This document shows, one piece after another, positions 32,571 through 45,694 of a stretch of DNA of 64,000 nucleotides. Each line of letters starts with the position of its first letter. Position 1 is the first letter of the stretch. This DNA comes from Casuarina equisetifolia (lineage: Eukaryota; Streptophyta; Magnoliopsida; Fagales; Casuarinaceae). The position numbers were made by a program, and so were the translations under genes. Location of the stretch: positions 13,752,501 through 13,816,500 of the forward strand of contig CM052360.1 in the NCBI GenBank assembly GCA_028551475.1, read 5' to 3'. The notes below the pieces were generated by a model that was given only the letters and a program-made list of their open reading frames with translations, was not told the origin of the DNA and ran no database searches.

Positions 32571-35500
32571 ACTTTTTCATCATAATTCAAGAGAATTAGT
32601 TTTAGTTATTGCGTTTATTTTTTTATTGCCTATTGTCCCACAAAAAGATTGGTATGCTGTACTTCCACACACTCCGGTCAAGGTCTATTGCTCCGTGTTG
32701 AGGCAAACTTTAATGCTGCACACAAGCAAATTTACCGTTGTTAGTTAAATTTAGGCAACTGAAAGGTAAGCGGAAAAGGCACAGACAAAAATAAATTTTA
32801 TCTTCTGTTATTTCCTTTTTTTTCTATACAAAGAGTCACTCGTTCCAATTTATATGCATTCTATACAACGCATAATACAACAGGTCAGAATGTAAAAGAG
32901 CATGATACAAAGGGTTTAGAATGTAGAGAGGCAGTGAGAATGTTATAGTCACGTACTTGTTGGTAATAAACAAGATTTCAATATAAGTAAAATAACTTAA
33001 ATAAAGATATTAAAAAAGAGAGGAAAAGAACAAAGAAAGAATAAAAGACAAGACTCCGTTACAACAGGGCCGAACATAGTTATGACTTGTCTAAAGCTAA
33101 CTTTCATTTGTTTAAAGCTACCGTTACAATTCAACATGAACTAGTACAGCCTCTACATACGAATGGAAGGAAAAAAAGACAAGCACAATAAATTTCGTTT
33201 TGACATAATTACAAACCATAAATAATGCATATGATAAAATATAATTATGAGTAATTATGAGCATCGTGCATCATGTGCATCACCGCCAGCATCGTGATTT
33301 GGAGCAATTTGCATCGCCGGCACCATCATAATTCTTCCATTCACGTCAATGAGAGTATTCTTGGCGAGGGTAATTCGATCCTTCACAACCTTCGGAATTA
33401 CTGATGAGCCGGTTCACTAGCCCTACATAATATACATTAATAGATAGTTGTCCTTTGATTTGGTCAAGCTTCTAATTTAAGGGACCAAAAAAACTCGTTG
33501 CTTAGATTGAAGCAACTGAAATGAAATGTGGATAAGCCTTTTTTTGGCGGAGGTGTCAGCTGGGAGGGTATATGATTCGATTAATACCATTTTGATTAAG
33601 GTGAAAATCAACCTGACATATTTGCTATTGTTAAAAGTGGGTATTGTTCTATATTGGGAGCAAAAGGATGAGTTATTGAGCTTATAAGTGATGAGATTTC
33701 CTCACCTAATACCTTAAAGTTTTAGGACGAACTTCCATACTCTAATATAGTATCAAAGCTAGGAATAAGCCTATGTTTCTTCATCCCCTATGCACTGAAA
33801 TTGGACTTTAGTATACTTACAATGCTTATATTAACATACAAGTGAGGGAAAATGTTAAAGATGTGTGTTGTCCAACATTGAAAGTGTGATGATGGATTCT
33901 TGAACTTATAAGTGATAAGATTTTCTTATCTAATGCCTTAAGGTTTGGGGTAATAATAAATCCTTACACTCTAATAGTTATAAATATAAAAGATTGGGTT
34001 CATTGTGTTATAAATAGAGATAAATTATCAGACCAAAAAGATTCTTGATTTGAATTTGAATTTAAACTTGAAAACAACAATTCTAAATGGTTTCATATGG
34101 GTAGCAGTTTTTCTAAATGGACCTGAGTTGTTTTTAGGGTTTTGGTGTCTTGCGAACCTAAGACACCTTTGGTCCTAAGTTATTTTGGTTTCAATTGAGC
34201 CAAGACTTGTTGACCATAAATAATAAAAAATACTAAAACAATTTTTTTAAACACTCAATTCAACCATCACTTCTTAGGAGGTTTATTCAGTTAATGCAGC
34301 ATTTGGAAATGAAAAATTAAAGATTTAGTTATTTATACTTCTTTGATTTGGGTGCATTGGTATTGTGGAGCGTCTCTTTTGAGCCTTCCGACGGCTCTTT
34401 CATGGCATCTAATTAATTGCAAATTGCCAATATGAAATTGAAATAAAAAGAGAGAAAAGCTTCTAAGTCCAGGTTTCATACATTTCTTTAATAGCAATGA
34501 GGTTTTTAAGGTTCTTTTGCTATTTTCTCCAAAAATGAGACCTTAAAAACAACTTGCAAATATGTAGAATCAAATAGGTAGCAAGCAAAGCTTCACACAT
34601 AGCAAAGACACCACATTTTTTAAAGTGGTTCAATCACTTTAGAAACCTAGTAAAGTCACTCTTTCAATCTATGTCTAGTTGATTACAAAAGTAGTTAATC
34701 CCTTAAATCTGGTTATGATTCCATTCCCTTAGAAATTTAAATTCGAACTAATCTTCTAATAAAGATCAAAATAAACTTTAGAAGTTTATGTTGTGCTAGG
34801 AATTAAACATAAAATGATATGAGCAAAAATCCTAAATTATTTTTCAAACCCAAGCTCTGTTTGCTTGAACAATGCATATCGATAACAACTTTCAAGCAAA
34901 ATACAACCCACAACGGAGTTTATGAAAATCAACTCGCACAATAAGAAGAGTAAGAGGAACTCTTGATGCTTTCTTAGGTGTACAACTGATTTTTTGAAGC
35001 AAGACTATATCTCAAATTTTGAAAATGATTGAATGCGTCGAGGCTTACAACTGTCCTATTGCTTTATGCACTAAGCTTTTCTCCTTCAACTGGAAGAAGT
35101 TTGAATCTCTAGTGAAATCAGGTCTTTGCCATAGCTTCGTGACTGTTTCCCCAGTATGTTGACCTTTCTGAGATTAGGCTATCGAGCTTGTCTACCTTTG
35201 TTTTAAGTTTATGGCTCTATTATCTTGAGGATTCGATGTCGTGCTGGCTCAAATTTAAACTTCCTTCAGTCAAATTACACTGTATGAGAACCTTGGGAAC
35301 ATGCTTTAGTGGCTTTTTTCTTGAATGACATTCCAATGCTGTTTTGTTCTACGTGTGATGCCTTCCCATTTTTGCTTGAGGCAAATGTTGGTGCTGCACA
35401 TGGTCAACTCTTTCTTCTTGGTAGAATGATGTTGTAGTATATGGCCGTGACTTTTCAGCAATGGCTTCAATAGAAAATAGCTAAATGTTAATAACAATAT

Positions 35501-38332
35501 TTGGGGACTTAGAATTACATTAAAAATATTCTTGTATATTCACATAAATTCATTTCATTAAAATCATATTCCAACATGGTGGATAGAAACTAACCTCCAT
35601 CTCTTTCATTAATAATAACTTATCCAAGAAACAAATAAGCATTTTGCATCTTTCTAATGTTTGGCCTTCCATGGTCAATCGGTTTCTAAAAGCTTTTGAA
35701 GAGCGATTGCGTGATGAGGATGAGCTTTTGTCCATTGAATGTGGGTATCAAGATCAAAGAACAAATGTCAAAAATCATAGAATTAATAGTTAATTAGGGG
35801 TTATATTATCTGAATATCATCACCAAGTGGGCTTGATAAGTCCAAGGCTACCATGATCTAAGTTTCAATCCTACAATCATAATAATCATCACAGTTATGA
35901 GCCAATGCCCCCAACAACCCATGTTCTTAGCTATGGTGGCTCCACTCTAAATGGCTACTCACCTTTTACAACACCCTTGAGTCGCCATTTCCACAAGTCA
36001 CCCCATTTTTCATGATCTAAAATCATTATACCAAAGCTTTAAGTTAATTGTTAATAACAATTATTTCATTTAAATATTGTCATTAACTTGAGCCCCCATA
36101 AGTCTAAGACTACCATGCTTCCAAGCTAATGCCCTTGATAGTCATCTTACTAGTTTTGATGGCTCCGCTCCAAATGGCTACTTGCCTTTTACAATACCCC
36201 CAAGTAGCCCTTTCCGCAAGTCAACCCATTTGCCATAATCTAAAATGATTATTTCAAAAGCTTTAAGCTTAATTGCTAATAGGGATTATTTTATTTAAAT
36301 ATTATCATTAACTTGAGTCCCCATAATTCTAAGACTATCATGATCTATGTTCCAATCCTACAATCGTAACAATGAGGGCAAACAGTGAATCTTTCAGCTT
36401 ATGACGACCATTGTCAATGGGTGAAAAAAAGAATTGAAGATAGGTAGGGGAATGGATAAGAATTTGCTACTTGACTTGATCTTTAGATTCAGGTTGGGCC
36501 ATGACAAGCGTAAAAGTAATATGTGGGTTATTTATCTTGGTCTACCTGTAGTTTAGGTTTGGTCAGGTCGGGCTTGACCTAGTTTAGTCTGACCTTGATT
36601 TGGGTTTGTGTCGATGATTATGTATAACATGATGTCATCAAAATGGGTGGGCTTCAAATTTGTTTCATGGGCATCAGGCCCAAAGCGAAGCCTTTATCGA
36701 GGCCTTCAATCGTCATCCATAATGTTTTCTGTCAGAATGACGTAGGCCGTGAGTCATAGCCCCTTTCTTCCATGAAAGGCCGTTTGACACGGTTTGGGTC
36801 ATATGCAAGTGAGCTTACCCACCCAACTGTCATGTTACACGTGTAGAGCAAAGATATAAAAAGTGATACCTTGGGTTCTATTGGCATGCAAAGTAGAAAA
36901 CAAGTTAGACCATTTGGTGTTGGTCACCTATCTTTGTTTAGATGTAATTAATTGACAATGGATTGATGGGGAACTTGGCTCCTCTCCCTTATCTGCTTTC
37001 TCACCATTTGTGACCATCACACCCGATTCTAAGCTTCTCAACTTTAGGTTTTGTGAGGGATTCAAGGAATGATAAGTTGGCAATTGTATATTTTCTAACT
37101 TCCTTTCGAGGTTATCTTGGTCTTCGAATTATAATTCTACATTGTAAGTGCTAAATATCATAGGATGGGGAGAGCATTGACCCATGCAAGAGAGAGAGTT
37201 TGTGGAACTTATGCTTAGAAAAGATCATACTTTGATACCATGTCACAAGAGGCCAATTTGAAAAAAAAAAAGTAAGAAAAAAGAAAAACAAATTGAGAAA
37301 TTTCCTATATTGCCTCGCAATTTACATAGTGAGTGTATGTGTGTATTGAAAAATAAACAAGGAAGTTAGGTGTAAGTAACAAAAACTTGCAAAAATTAAT
37401 TTTCCTTATCTTCAAATATCTTCACTTACAAACAATTGACATCTTTTGAAAACTAATTGAAAAGATGTGGATCTAGTTCTCATTCTATGTTCATCTGGCA
37501 GGTTGAAAGTTCATTCAGATAAAGTTACTACAATCAAATATTAAGATTACAGGAACTTAAGTATAAAGGAAACAAGAACAATCAATTGAAAAAAAAAAGA
37601 GAAAATTTGTATTCAAAGGTGTTTTGGTGAATTGTAAAATGATGGAATAACCTCTATTTATAAGCGAATACATGGTTTTTACAATTGGAAAATGCAATAA
37701 ATGAAAATCAAGATTATATCTTCAATATTGCTATAGGAATTTAAGAGGGTTTGGTGTAGCAATAGTTTTGGGAAATATTTTGAAATGTTCTTAATCTTGT
37801 GAGGATCTTCTCTTTTGATTGATTCTACTTGAAGGATCTTGAAAATTCTTTCCTTTGTTTATGATTTGGCACCATAATTCAGTCAAGGTATATCGCATTG
37901 TAGTTGGCAGAGAATATAGAGGTGGCGTCTTGTGGAAATAAAGGATACGAAGGCTTGATGTATCTCTTATTTCCTTGTCATTCATATGTGGGTTGTAGTT
38001 ACTAAGCTGACATGATACGAGTTGGATCCTTCTTTGTTTAATAGATTCCTTTGATGATAGAACTCTCCTTTTTCTTTCCTGTCATCATGGATTACCCTTA
38101 AAGCGAAAATACTTTTTTGTTGCTTACCTAAACGTGGTGTAGTATTTATTCCGTCACTCTTTCGATTGAGGTCTATTTTATGTTGCCACTCAGATAATTC
38201 ATAACCCTTGTAGTTGTGTGCTCAGTGCGTAACTGGTAAGCCTTTCGACTTATCATGGAGCCATATCTTGTTGGTTTAGATGCCATTTATGTTCACTTTT
38301 CTCGATCTTTCTTCAATTACACAAGAATTAGA
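32571..38332. other. Intergenic DNA between the two Copia elements
   Basis: About 5.8 kb of AT-rich DNA. No host gene was recognised. Two diverged ~80-base copies of a motif (ACTTATAAGTGATRAGATTT) lie near 33680 and 33900, beside GTCCAACATTGAAAG, which resembles LTR-type sequence. A tandem repeat lies at 35789-36366. Confidence 0.5.
35789..36366. repeat. Tandem repeat, unit ~220-255 bp, about 2.3 copies
   Basis: Units start near 35789, 36044 and 36267. Shared blocks include TCTAAGACTACCATG, GGCTCCRCTCYAAATGGCTACT, CCTTTTACAAYACCC and ATCTAAAATSATTAT. The third copy stops near 36366. There is no open reading frame across the units. Confidence 0.75.
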
Positions 38333-39002
38333 TGTAGGTATCTAATACGTCTCAAACAAGACTCAAAACAGGATCTAACATCAATTATAGGTTGATAATG
38401 AATTAAACTAAATGAATAAAACGAGAAAAACGTACCTGAAGGTGTCTGCATCTTTATAGAAGGATTGTAGCTAAGATCTTACCCTCTATTTCTTAATCGT
38501 GCTAGCCGATGAGAAGCTGGAACTTAGAAACGGAATCAGATCAACAAAATATGGTCGGGGAAGAGTTCGGATAACCAAAAGAGAATAGAATTTCTCTTTT
38601 AAAACGGATACTGTGAACAGTGTCCGTGAACAGTGCATGCACAGTACGTGAACAGTACATGCACAGTACGTAAACAGTACATGCACAGTGATTACAATGA
38701 AATGACCATTATACCCTTACCATCAACATTGATTCCGTATACTGAGCCCAATGCACATAATTTAAGCTAGAGGGGGGACTTAGCCGATATAACATAACAC
38801 GTGCTAACTAAATAGTCCTGACTCATCACAGTTCTATAAAGTGCACTAAGGCCCACACTGGCTAGCACCATACTCGCAATTAAGGTCAAAATCTGTCTAA
38901 TTAACTGAACCAATATTAATTACATTAATACACCTTCATAAGAGAACTATTTATGCTCATTGATAAAGCCCACATTACATGAGCTTACAAAATAAGCTAA
39001 CA
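38333..39002 (-). repeat. 3' LTR of Copia element 2
   Basis: Identical to 45025-45694. It has four GTAC-containing CAGTAC repeats at about 38640-38685. On the minus strand a polypurine-type AAGTGGGAGAT (39004-39014) precedes it. Confidence 0.97.
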
Positions 39003-39598
39003 ATCTCCCACTTGGGCGTATCAATGTGCATAAAACAAAAATAATACTAATATAAGTTATATATGAAAATAATTTCAAAAAGGTTTTATATTGGTCCAAC
39101 GACAGTTCCTTATTACAAATCCGGTCCCATAAAGCTTCAAAACCCTCAGATCATAGCATTAACTATGCCAATTAAAAGACACAGCATTATCCATAGTCAT
39201 AAGGGCTATCCACTCTACTGACATGGATTGAGTATGGTAGTGTGGCAAACAAATAACACTAGGTAAATAACCTTATGTGTTATCTTTCTTGTTAGTCCCA
39301 GTTCTCCCTAAAATCGACATACACAGTCATTGACATACAGTCATCGGAGAACTATATAAAGGTTCTAATGAACCAATATGTCTTGTTTGTAATACTCGAG
39401 TATAAATTTAAGTGCTACAAGACATCAAAATATGGCTTATCAATAAATGCCCCAGCCAAATGCTTAAGGTTGCACATCCCTTAAGTCTTTAATACCTGTC
39501 TTACAGAAATACATGTTCTATGAAAACAATATATAACAGGCAATATAAGTAAAACAAAGTTTACTACATAACAAAATATCATAGAACAATAACTCCCA

Positions 39599-41580
39599 CT
39601 AAACAAAAGCATCCAAAGACGCTACTAGTCCCATGTTTACAACATGTCTAGAAAACACTACAGGAGCAAGTCCTTTAGTGAGTGGGTCAGCTAACATAGC
39701 ATCTGTGCTAATTAGCTCTACAGTAATGTCACCTTTCTTAACTAGCTCCTTAATAGTCAAATACTTGATCTCAATGTGTTTGGCCCCTTTAATACTTTTG
39801 TTGTTATTTATAAACAACACTGCTGGACTATTGTCACAGTACAACGGAATTGGCCGATCAATAAAATCAAGTGAGATCATCTGTCTTATGAGGTTCTTCA
39901 TCCAAACAGCTTGTATGGAAGCTCCATAACAAGCTATAAACTCAGCGTGCATAGTGGAAGACGTGACCATAGTTTGCTTAGAACTTTTCCATGAAACTGC
40001 ACCACCAGCCATCATGAAAACATAACCAGACGTAGACTTCAAATCATCAGAACAGCCTGCATAATCTGAATCTGAATAACTCACTAATTGTAAGTTATCT
40101 ACATGTCTGTACATGAGCATATAATCTCTTGTCCTTTTCAAGTACCTCATAACCTTCTTGGCAGCAACCCAATGATCATGACCTGGGTTAGACTGAAATC
40201 TACCAAGAAGTCCAGTAGCAAAGGCAATATCAGGTCTTGTACAAACCTGTGCATACATAAAACTGCCAACTGCTGAAGCATATGGTATATTTTTCATCAA
40301 TTCTTTCTCAGCATCATTTATAGGACATTGCATCAAGTGTAGCTTTTCACCCTTAAGAACAGGAACATTGCCAGGTTTGCAATCTTGCATATTAAATCTA
40401 GCTAACACACGATCAATGTATGTTTTCTGAGAAAGACCCAAAATACGGCGTGAACGATCTCTAAAGATCTCAATGCCTAGGACAAAAGATGCTTCACCAA
40501 GGTCCTTCATATCAAACTCTAAAGATAAAAGTCTTTTAGTTTCTTGAAGTAACGCCATATCTTTGCATGCAAGCAAGATATCATCCACATAAAGGATCAA
40601 GAAAATCGGCGTACTCCCACTGACCTTAGTGTATATACAATGATCAACAAGGTTTTCAACAAAACCGCAAGATGTAATATAAGTGTCAAACTTCAAATAC
40701 CACTGTCTAGAAGCTTGTTTAAGACCATAAATCGACTTTTTAAGTCTACAAACAAGTTCATCAGAATTACCTTCTGCAAAACCCTCTGGTTGAAGCATAT
40801 AGACCTGTTCATCAAGATCCCCATTTAGAAAAGTTGTTTTAACATCCATCTGTAGCAACTCCATATCAAAATGCGCTACTAAAGCCATTATCACCCTAAA
40901 AGAATCCTTAGATGAAACTGGTGAGAATGTCTCATTATAATCAATTCCATCTCTTTGAGTGAATCCCTTGGCAACTAATCTGGCCTTATACCTTTCTATC
41001 TTTCCTTTGGAATCTTTCTTAGTCTTAAACACCCACTTACAACCAATGGGCTTGCATTTCTTAGGTAACTCTACTAGATCCCAAACATGATTTTGCTTCA
41101 TAGACTGCATTTCATCTCTCATGGCATCTTTCCAAAAATCAGATTGAGGGCTAGAAACAGCTTGAGTATAAGTCACTGGATCCTCAATAATACCGATGTC
41201 ATAGTCATGCTCTCCAAGATAAACCAAATAATCAGGATGAATAGCAGGTCTTTTCTCCCTGTTAGATCTCCTAAGAGGAGGAATCTCTATATCCTGATTC
41301 TGAACAAGTGGAACCTCTACAGAAGTTGTACCAACAGCAGGTTCCTGCACAACTGCATCTAACTGAATAGATAGAGGAAACGGTATACTCATATCAACAT
41401 CATTACTATTCTCTATAACTAGAGAACTAGTACCGCTTTCTGCAACATCAAGTTCCAGAAACTTAGCTGTTAAGGATTCAACAATTCTAGCACCTCTAGT
41501 AGGGTTATAAAATCGATACCCTTTAGAATAGTCTGGATAAGACACAAAATAACATCTGACTGTTCTAGAATGCCTAATGT
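39599..41580 (-). pseudogene. RT and RNase H of Copia element 2
   Basis: A 648-codon open frame (41545-39599) covers the end of the integrase region (KGYRFYNP), a variable linker, and Copia reverse transcriptase (KDAMRDEMQSMKQNHVWDLV; ARLVAKGFTQRDG; LQMDVKTTFLNG; SIYGLKQASRQWYLKF) with the catalytic YVDD at residues 319-322. RNase H follows with YSDSDYAGC, SSTMHAEF and ADPLTKGL. The domain itself is intact. It is out of frame with gag-protease-integrase, joined by a single frameshift near 41575. Confidence 0.93.
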
Positions 41581-43680
41581 TGGGTTATATAACCGGACCT
41601 CTGCAGGGCATCCCCAAACCTTTAGATGATTCAGGCTAGGTTTGCGTCTCGTAAATAATTCAAAAGGAGTTAATGGCACAGCCTTAGTAGGAACACGATT
41701 GAGAATATACATAGCAGTCTTCAAAGCTTCTCCCCATAGAAAAAGAGGTAGATTAGTTCTACTCATCATACATCTAACCATCTCCATAAGAGTACGGTTT
41801 CGCCTTTCAGCTACACCGTTCTGTTCGGGGCTTCCAGGCATAGTAAACTGTCCAACTATCCCAGAATTCTGTAAATATTGAGCAAATGGACCCATAATCT
41901 GGCCTACATCACCATGTCTGCCATAATATTCACCACCCCGATCAGATCTAACACTCTTTATACTTTTCCCTGACTGCTTTTCAACCTCAGTTCTGAACAC
42001 TTTGAATTTCTCAAGTGATTCAGATTTTTCCTTAATTAAGTAAACATATCCATAACGAGAGAAATCATCAATAAATGTAATGAAATATGCATTACCACAC
42101 AAAGTTACTCGATAGGGACCACTGATATCAGTGTGAATCACTTCTAACAATTCAGAATTATGAGCTGCCTTTTTCTTCTTTATCTTGGTTAGCTTACCTC
42201 TACAACAGTCTACACAAATCTCCAGATCATTATTAAGAGCAGGTAAAATATTGGATTTGATCAACCCGTCCACTCTATCTCTAGAAATATGGCCAAGTCT
42301 CTTGTGCCACAAGGTGTAAGACAAGTCCTTAGTCATAGGTCTTTTGGAAACACTTTTGTCAATAGTAGAAGTAACATAAATTTCATGTGGAGATAAAACC
42401 AATCTGTACAAGCCATTCGACATAACACAACTTCCAATTACATTTGCATTATAAAATATTGTCACAACGGTGTTCTTAAATTCAAATACATATCCAGATC
42501 TGTCAAGTACAGAAAGTGAAACCAAATTCCGTCTAAACGACGATACATAAAAAGTTCTACTCAAAGTCATCCTAAAACCACTATCCAAAAGAAGGATGAC
42601 ATCTCCAACAAGCTCTACTTCCACTTTCTGGTTGTTCCCAACATAAAGGTATTTTTCATCAGGGTTTGGCTTCCTCCTGTTTATGAACCCCTGAATAGAA
42701 AAAGCAACATGATTAGTTGCTCCACAATCTAGCCACCAAGAGCTAGATGATACCTCAGATAGATTAGATTCACAAACATCAATCAAAGAATGTGTACCTT
42801 TACCCTGACGCTTAGCTAACCATTTCTTAAACTTGTAGCAGTTTTTCCTCATATGTCCCATTTTCTTGCAGAATAAACATTGAATATTCTTCATGTTTAC
42901 TGCCAACCTGTTATTATTATTAGAATTAGAAGTTCCTGGGACCTTGTTGTTAGGTTGATTAACTTTCTTCTCCCTCTGAGGCTGATTAACTTTTTGCTCC
43001 CACTGAGGCTGATTTAAAGGTCTCTTTCCTTTATTAGAACTGGAAGCTTGAGAAAACAAAGCTGAATGAGACTTTTCATTCTTCAACTTACTATCTTCAG
43101 CTATAAGCTTCTCTATCAGATCATCAACAGTCCAATCCTGTACACTGTTGTTATAGGATGTTTTGATAATGGTATAATCAGCAGGAAAGCTAATTAAAGC
43201 TTGATGCACAATACTCTGCTCAGAAAATACCATTCCTAAAGCCTTAAGCCTCATCTGATATTGCACCATCCTCATAATATAATCTCTGATGTTTTCAATT
43301 CCATTATACCTCATACTGAAAAGAACTTGCATCAATGAACTTATCTCAGCATGAGAAGACACTCTGTTGCGTTGTGAAACAGCCTCAAAAAATTCTTTAG
43401 CTGTGCATTCCTCAGGATAATCACACTTAAGGTGTTCCTAGATAGTCCTCTTCATAGTCAGAAGGCAAAACTTATTACATCTTTCCCATTTAGCATAGTG
43501 AAGCCTCTGCTCCTCAGTACTCTCTGGAGTCAAATCAACAGGCTTATCCATTTTGAGAGCACTATCAATTTCTGCTACTTCCACAGCAAACAAGATATCT
43601 TCCTTCCACTTCTTGTAATTAGCACCAGTAAGAACCTCAACAGTGACTTGAGCATTGTTTACAGAGAAGGTGACTAACAA
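41470..43680 (-). pseudogene. gag, protease and integrase of Copia element 2
   Basis: The frame opens at 43680 (a gag N terminus with GANYKKWKEDILFAVE), meets an in-frame TAG at 43438-43440, and continues to 41470. Domains: gag with IRDYIMRMVQYQMRLKALG; zinc knuckle CLFCKKMGHMRKNC near 42879-42838; protease WWLDCGATNHV near 42729, where the usual Asp-Ser/Thr-Gly is Asp-Cys-Gly; pre-integrase LWHKRLGH; integrase with CVDCCRGK, IHTDISGPY, RSDRGGEYY and EQNGVAERRNRTL, so all three catalytic acidic residues are present. Only the nonsense codon and the frameshift near 41575 break the polyprotein. Confidence 0.92.
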
Positions 43681-44354
43681 AAACGATGCAAAAGAAAATT
43701 AGCATCTAGTGAGTAAACCAAATGAGAGCTTACATTATCATTCAAACACCTTTGGGCTGAACGAATGACATAAAATTGTAACACTCTCAACATAGTAGTA
43801 GTCATGAGCCAATACCACATCCTCATAGTCCACCACCTTTGGGTGTATAGACTACTTGGATCAGCGAAACTCACACACACAAACTATGTTATTCTTCAAA
43901 TTCCAATACATAGTCACCTCCGTTGGGAGTATAACCATACACTAGAACCGAAGAAATCCTACTTCAGCACAAAATTGAAATCCCATAACTCAATCAAGTT
44001 GTGCCACTTTGGTAGTCACAACCTAACTAAATCACAAGACCAACTTGTACCGCGGATTTAAATCAAAATATTACTCACTTCAAAATATGTAATTCAAATC
44101 TCAAATCAACGAGGGGCATTCGTCATTGAATTACACAAAATAACAACAACCAAGTGTTGCATAAATAACATACTATTTATTCAAAAATTATGTGCGTAAT
44201 TAAATAGTATGCAATTCTTTATGGTATAATTTATGCTAAATCATAATGCATATAACAAAATTACCATACCAAATGTGTGAAACAAAAATGCACATCACAC
44301 ATATAAATTTATTGCATAAAAAAAAAAAAAAAAAAATTTGACTTGGTCAACGGT

Positions 44355-44590
44355 CAAACAGTACTCGTGAACAGTACCTATGAACAGTACATGTGAACAG
44401 TACCGTCAATAGTACCAAACGTACAGTACCGTCAACAGTGATTCAAACAGTGTTTTCAAACAGTGCCTAAACAGTATTTATGTACAGTACTTCAAACAGT
44501 ACTTATACACAGTACTTAAACAGTACTTATGAACAGTAGTTAAACAGTACCCACGTACAGTACTTAAACAGTACTGAACAGTGTCGTCTT
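44355..44590 (-). repeat. ACAGTAC (GTAC-core) repeat array in the Copia element 2 leader
   Basis: Sixteen GTAC tetramers occur in about 225 bases, most within AACAGTAC or GTACAGTAC, with several one-base variants (CAGTGC, CAGTAT). One further copy lies near 44800, and four in each LTR. Spacing is irregular, 8 to 20 bases. In the element's sense orientation the unit reads GTACTGTT. Confidence 0.88.
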
Positions 44591-45007
44591 CTTCCTTAAA
44601 ACGGGTCAAAACAGACCCGTTTCTCTCTCCGGCGGGTTTTCGCCGATTTCAGCCATTTCTTGGCCATTTCCGGTAACACAAAAGTTACCAAAATGTAGAT
44701 CGGGCCACCACGAATCTATGGATACCAAATTTTATACAAAAATCCGTCCAATATGAGAGAGATCTTAATTTTTCTCTTCGGCCAAGAATGAATAGTACTG
44801 ATGAACAGTACCCGTGAGGTCAAAACCTTCACTGAAGGTGGCCAAATAAGATATCAACGGACTCCTAAGAGTCCGAGGATCACATATCCGGTGTTTGTTT
44901 TGAAAAATACCCACCGGTTTGTTCTAGATCGGAATTTGAAATTTTTGATCTAAGTAAATTTCGAAAAACTCGTTTTAGAACTCATTTTTCAACCCAAATT
45001 GATGCTA

Positions 45008-45023
45008 AAGGCTCCGATACCAA
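45008..45023 (-). other. Primer-binding site of Copia element 2
   Basis: The minus strand reads ATTGGTATCGGAGCC beside the LTR end CCTACA, with the same A-to-G change from the canonical site as in element 1. Confidence 0.8.
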
Positions 45024-45024
45024 T

Positions 45025-45694
45025 TGTAGGTATCTAATACGTCTCAAACAAGACTCAAAACAGGATCTAACATCAATTATAGGTTGATAATGAATTAAAC
45101 TAAATGAATAAAACGAGAAAAACGTACCTGAAGGTGTCTGCATCTTTATAGAAGGATTGTAGCTAAGATCTTACCCTCTATTTCTTAATCGTGCTAGCCG
45201 ATGAGAAGCTGGAACTTAGAAACGGAATCAGATCAACAAAATATGGTCGGGGAAGAGTTCGGATAACCAAAAGAGAATAGAATTTCTCTTTTAAAACGGA
45301 TACTGTGAACAGTGTCCGTGAACAGTGCATGCACAGTACGTGAACAGTACATGCACAGTACGTAAACAGTACATGCACAGTGATTACAATGAAATGACCA
45401 TTATACCCTTACCATCAACATTGATTCCGTATACTGAGCCCAATGCACATAATTTAAGCTAGAGGGGGGACTTAGCCGATATAACATAACACGTGCTAAC
45501 TAAATAGTCCTGACTCATCACAGTTCTATAAAGTGCACTAAGGCCCACACTGGCTAGCACCATACTCGCAATTAAGGTCAAAATCTGTCTAATTAACTGA
45601 ACCAATATTAATTACATTAATACACCTTCATAAGAGAACTATTTATGCTCATTGATAAAGCCCACATTACATGAGCTTACAAAATAAGCTAACA
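45025..45694 (-). repeat. 5' LTR of Copia element 2
   Basis: Identical to 38333-39002 and flanked by the target duplication TTAGA. Confidence 0.97.

Larger units (their letters stand above)
38333..45694 (-). mobile_element. Ty1/Copia element 2, very young, TSD TTAGA
   Basis: The LTRs at 38333-39002 and 45025-45694 are 670 bp each and identical at every base I compared. The target duplication TTAGA is at 38328-38332 and 45695-45699. The element is 7,362 bp, with coding on the minus strand: gag, protease, integrase, RT, RNase H. Identical LTRs mean very recent insertion, yet gag has one stop and pol one frameshift. It sits in the paralogous 3' flank of MATE gene B, about 530 bp beyond that gene's last recognised exon. 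Confidence 0.97.

Noticed and set aside
35306-35735. Two short minus-strand ORFs (63 and 61 codons) that could be exons of one gene
   Set aside because: They can be linked by a plausible intron, but neither encodes a known motif; the joined frame soon meets a stop. Insufficient for a gene call.
38486-38686. 66-codon minus-strand ORF with repeated CTVHVLCMHC-like residues (also 45178-45378)
   Set aside because: It is a translation of the CAGTAC repeats in the Copia LTR, identical in both copies because the LTRs are identical.
44355-44590. Regularly recurring ~8-20-base repeats that look CRISPR-like
   Set aside because: The repeats are too short and too irregularly spaced, there are no unique spacers of constant length, and they lie in the leader of a plant Copia element.
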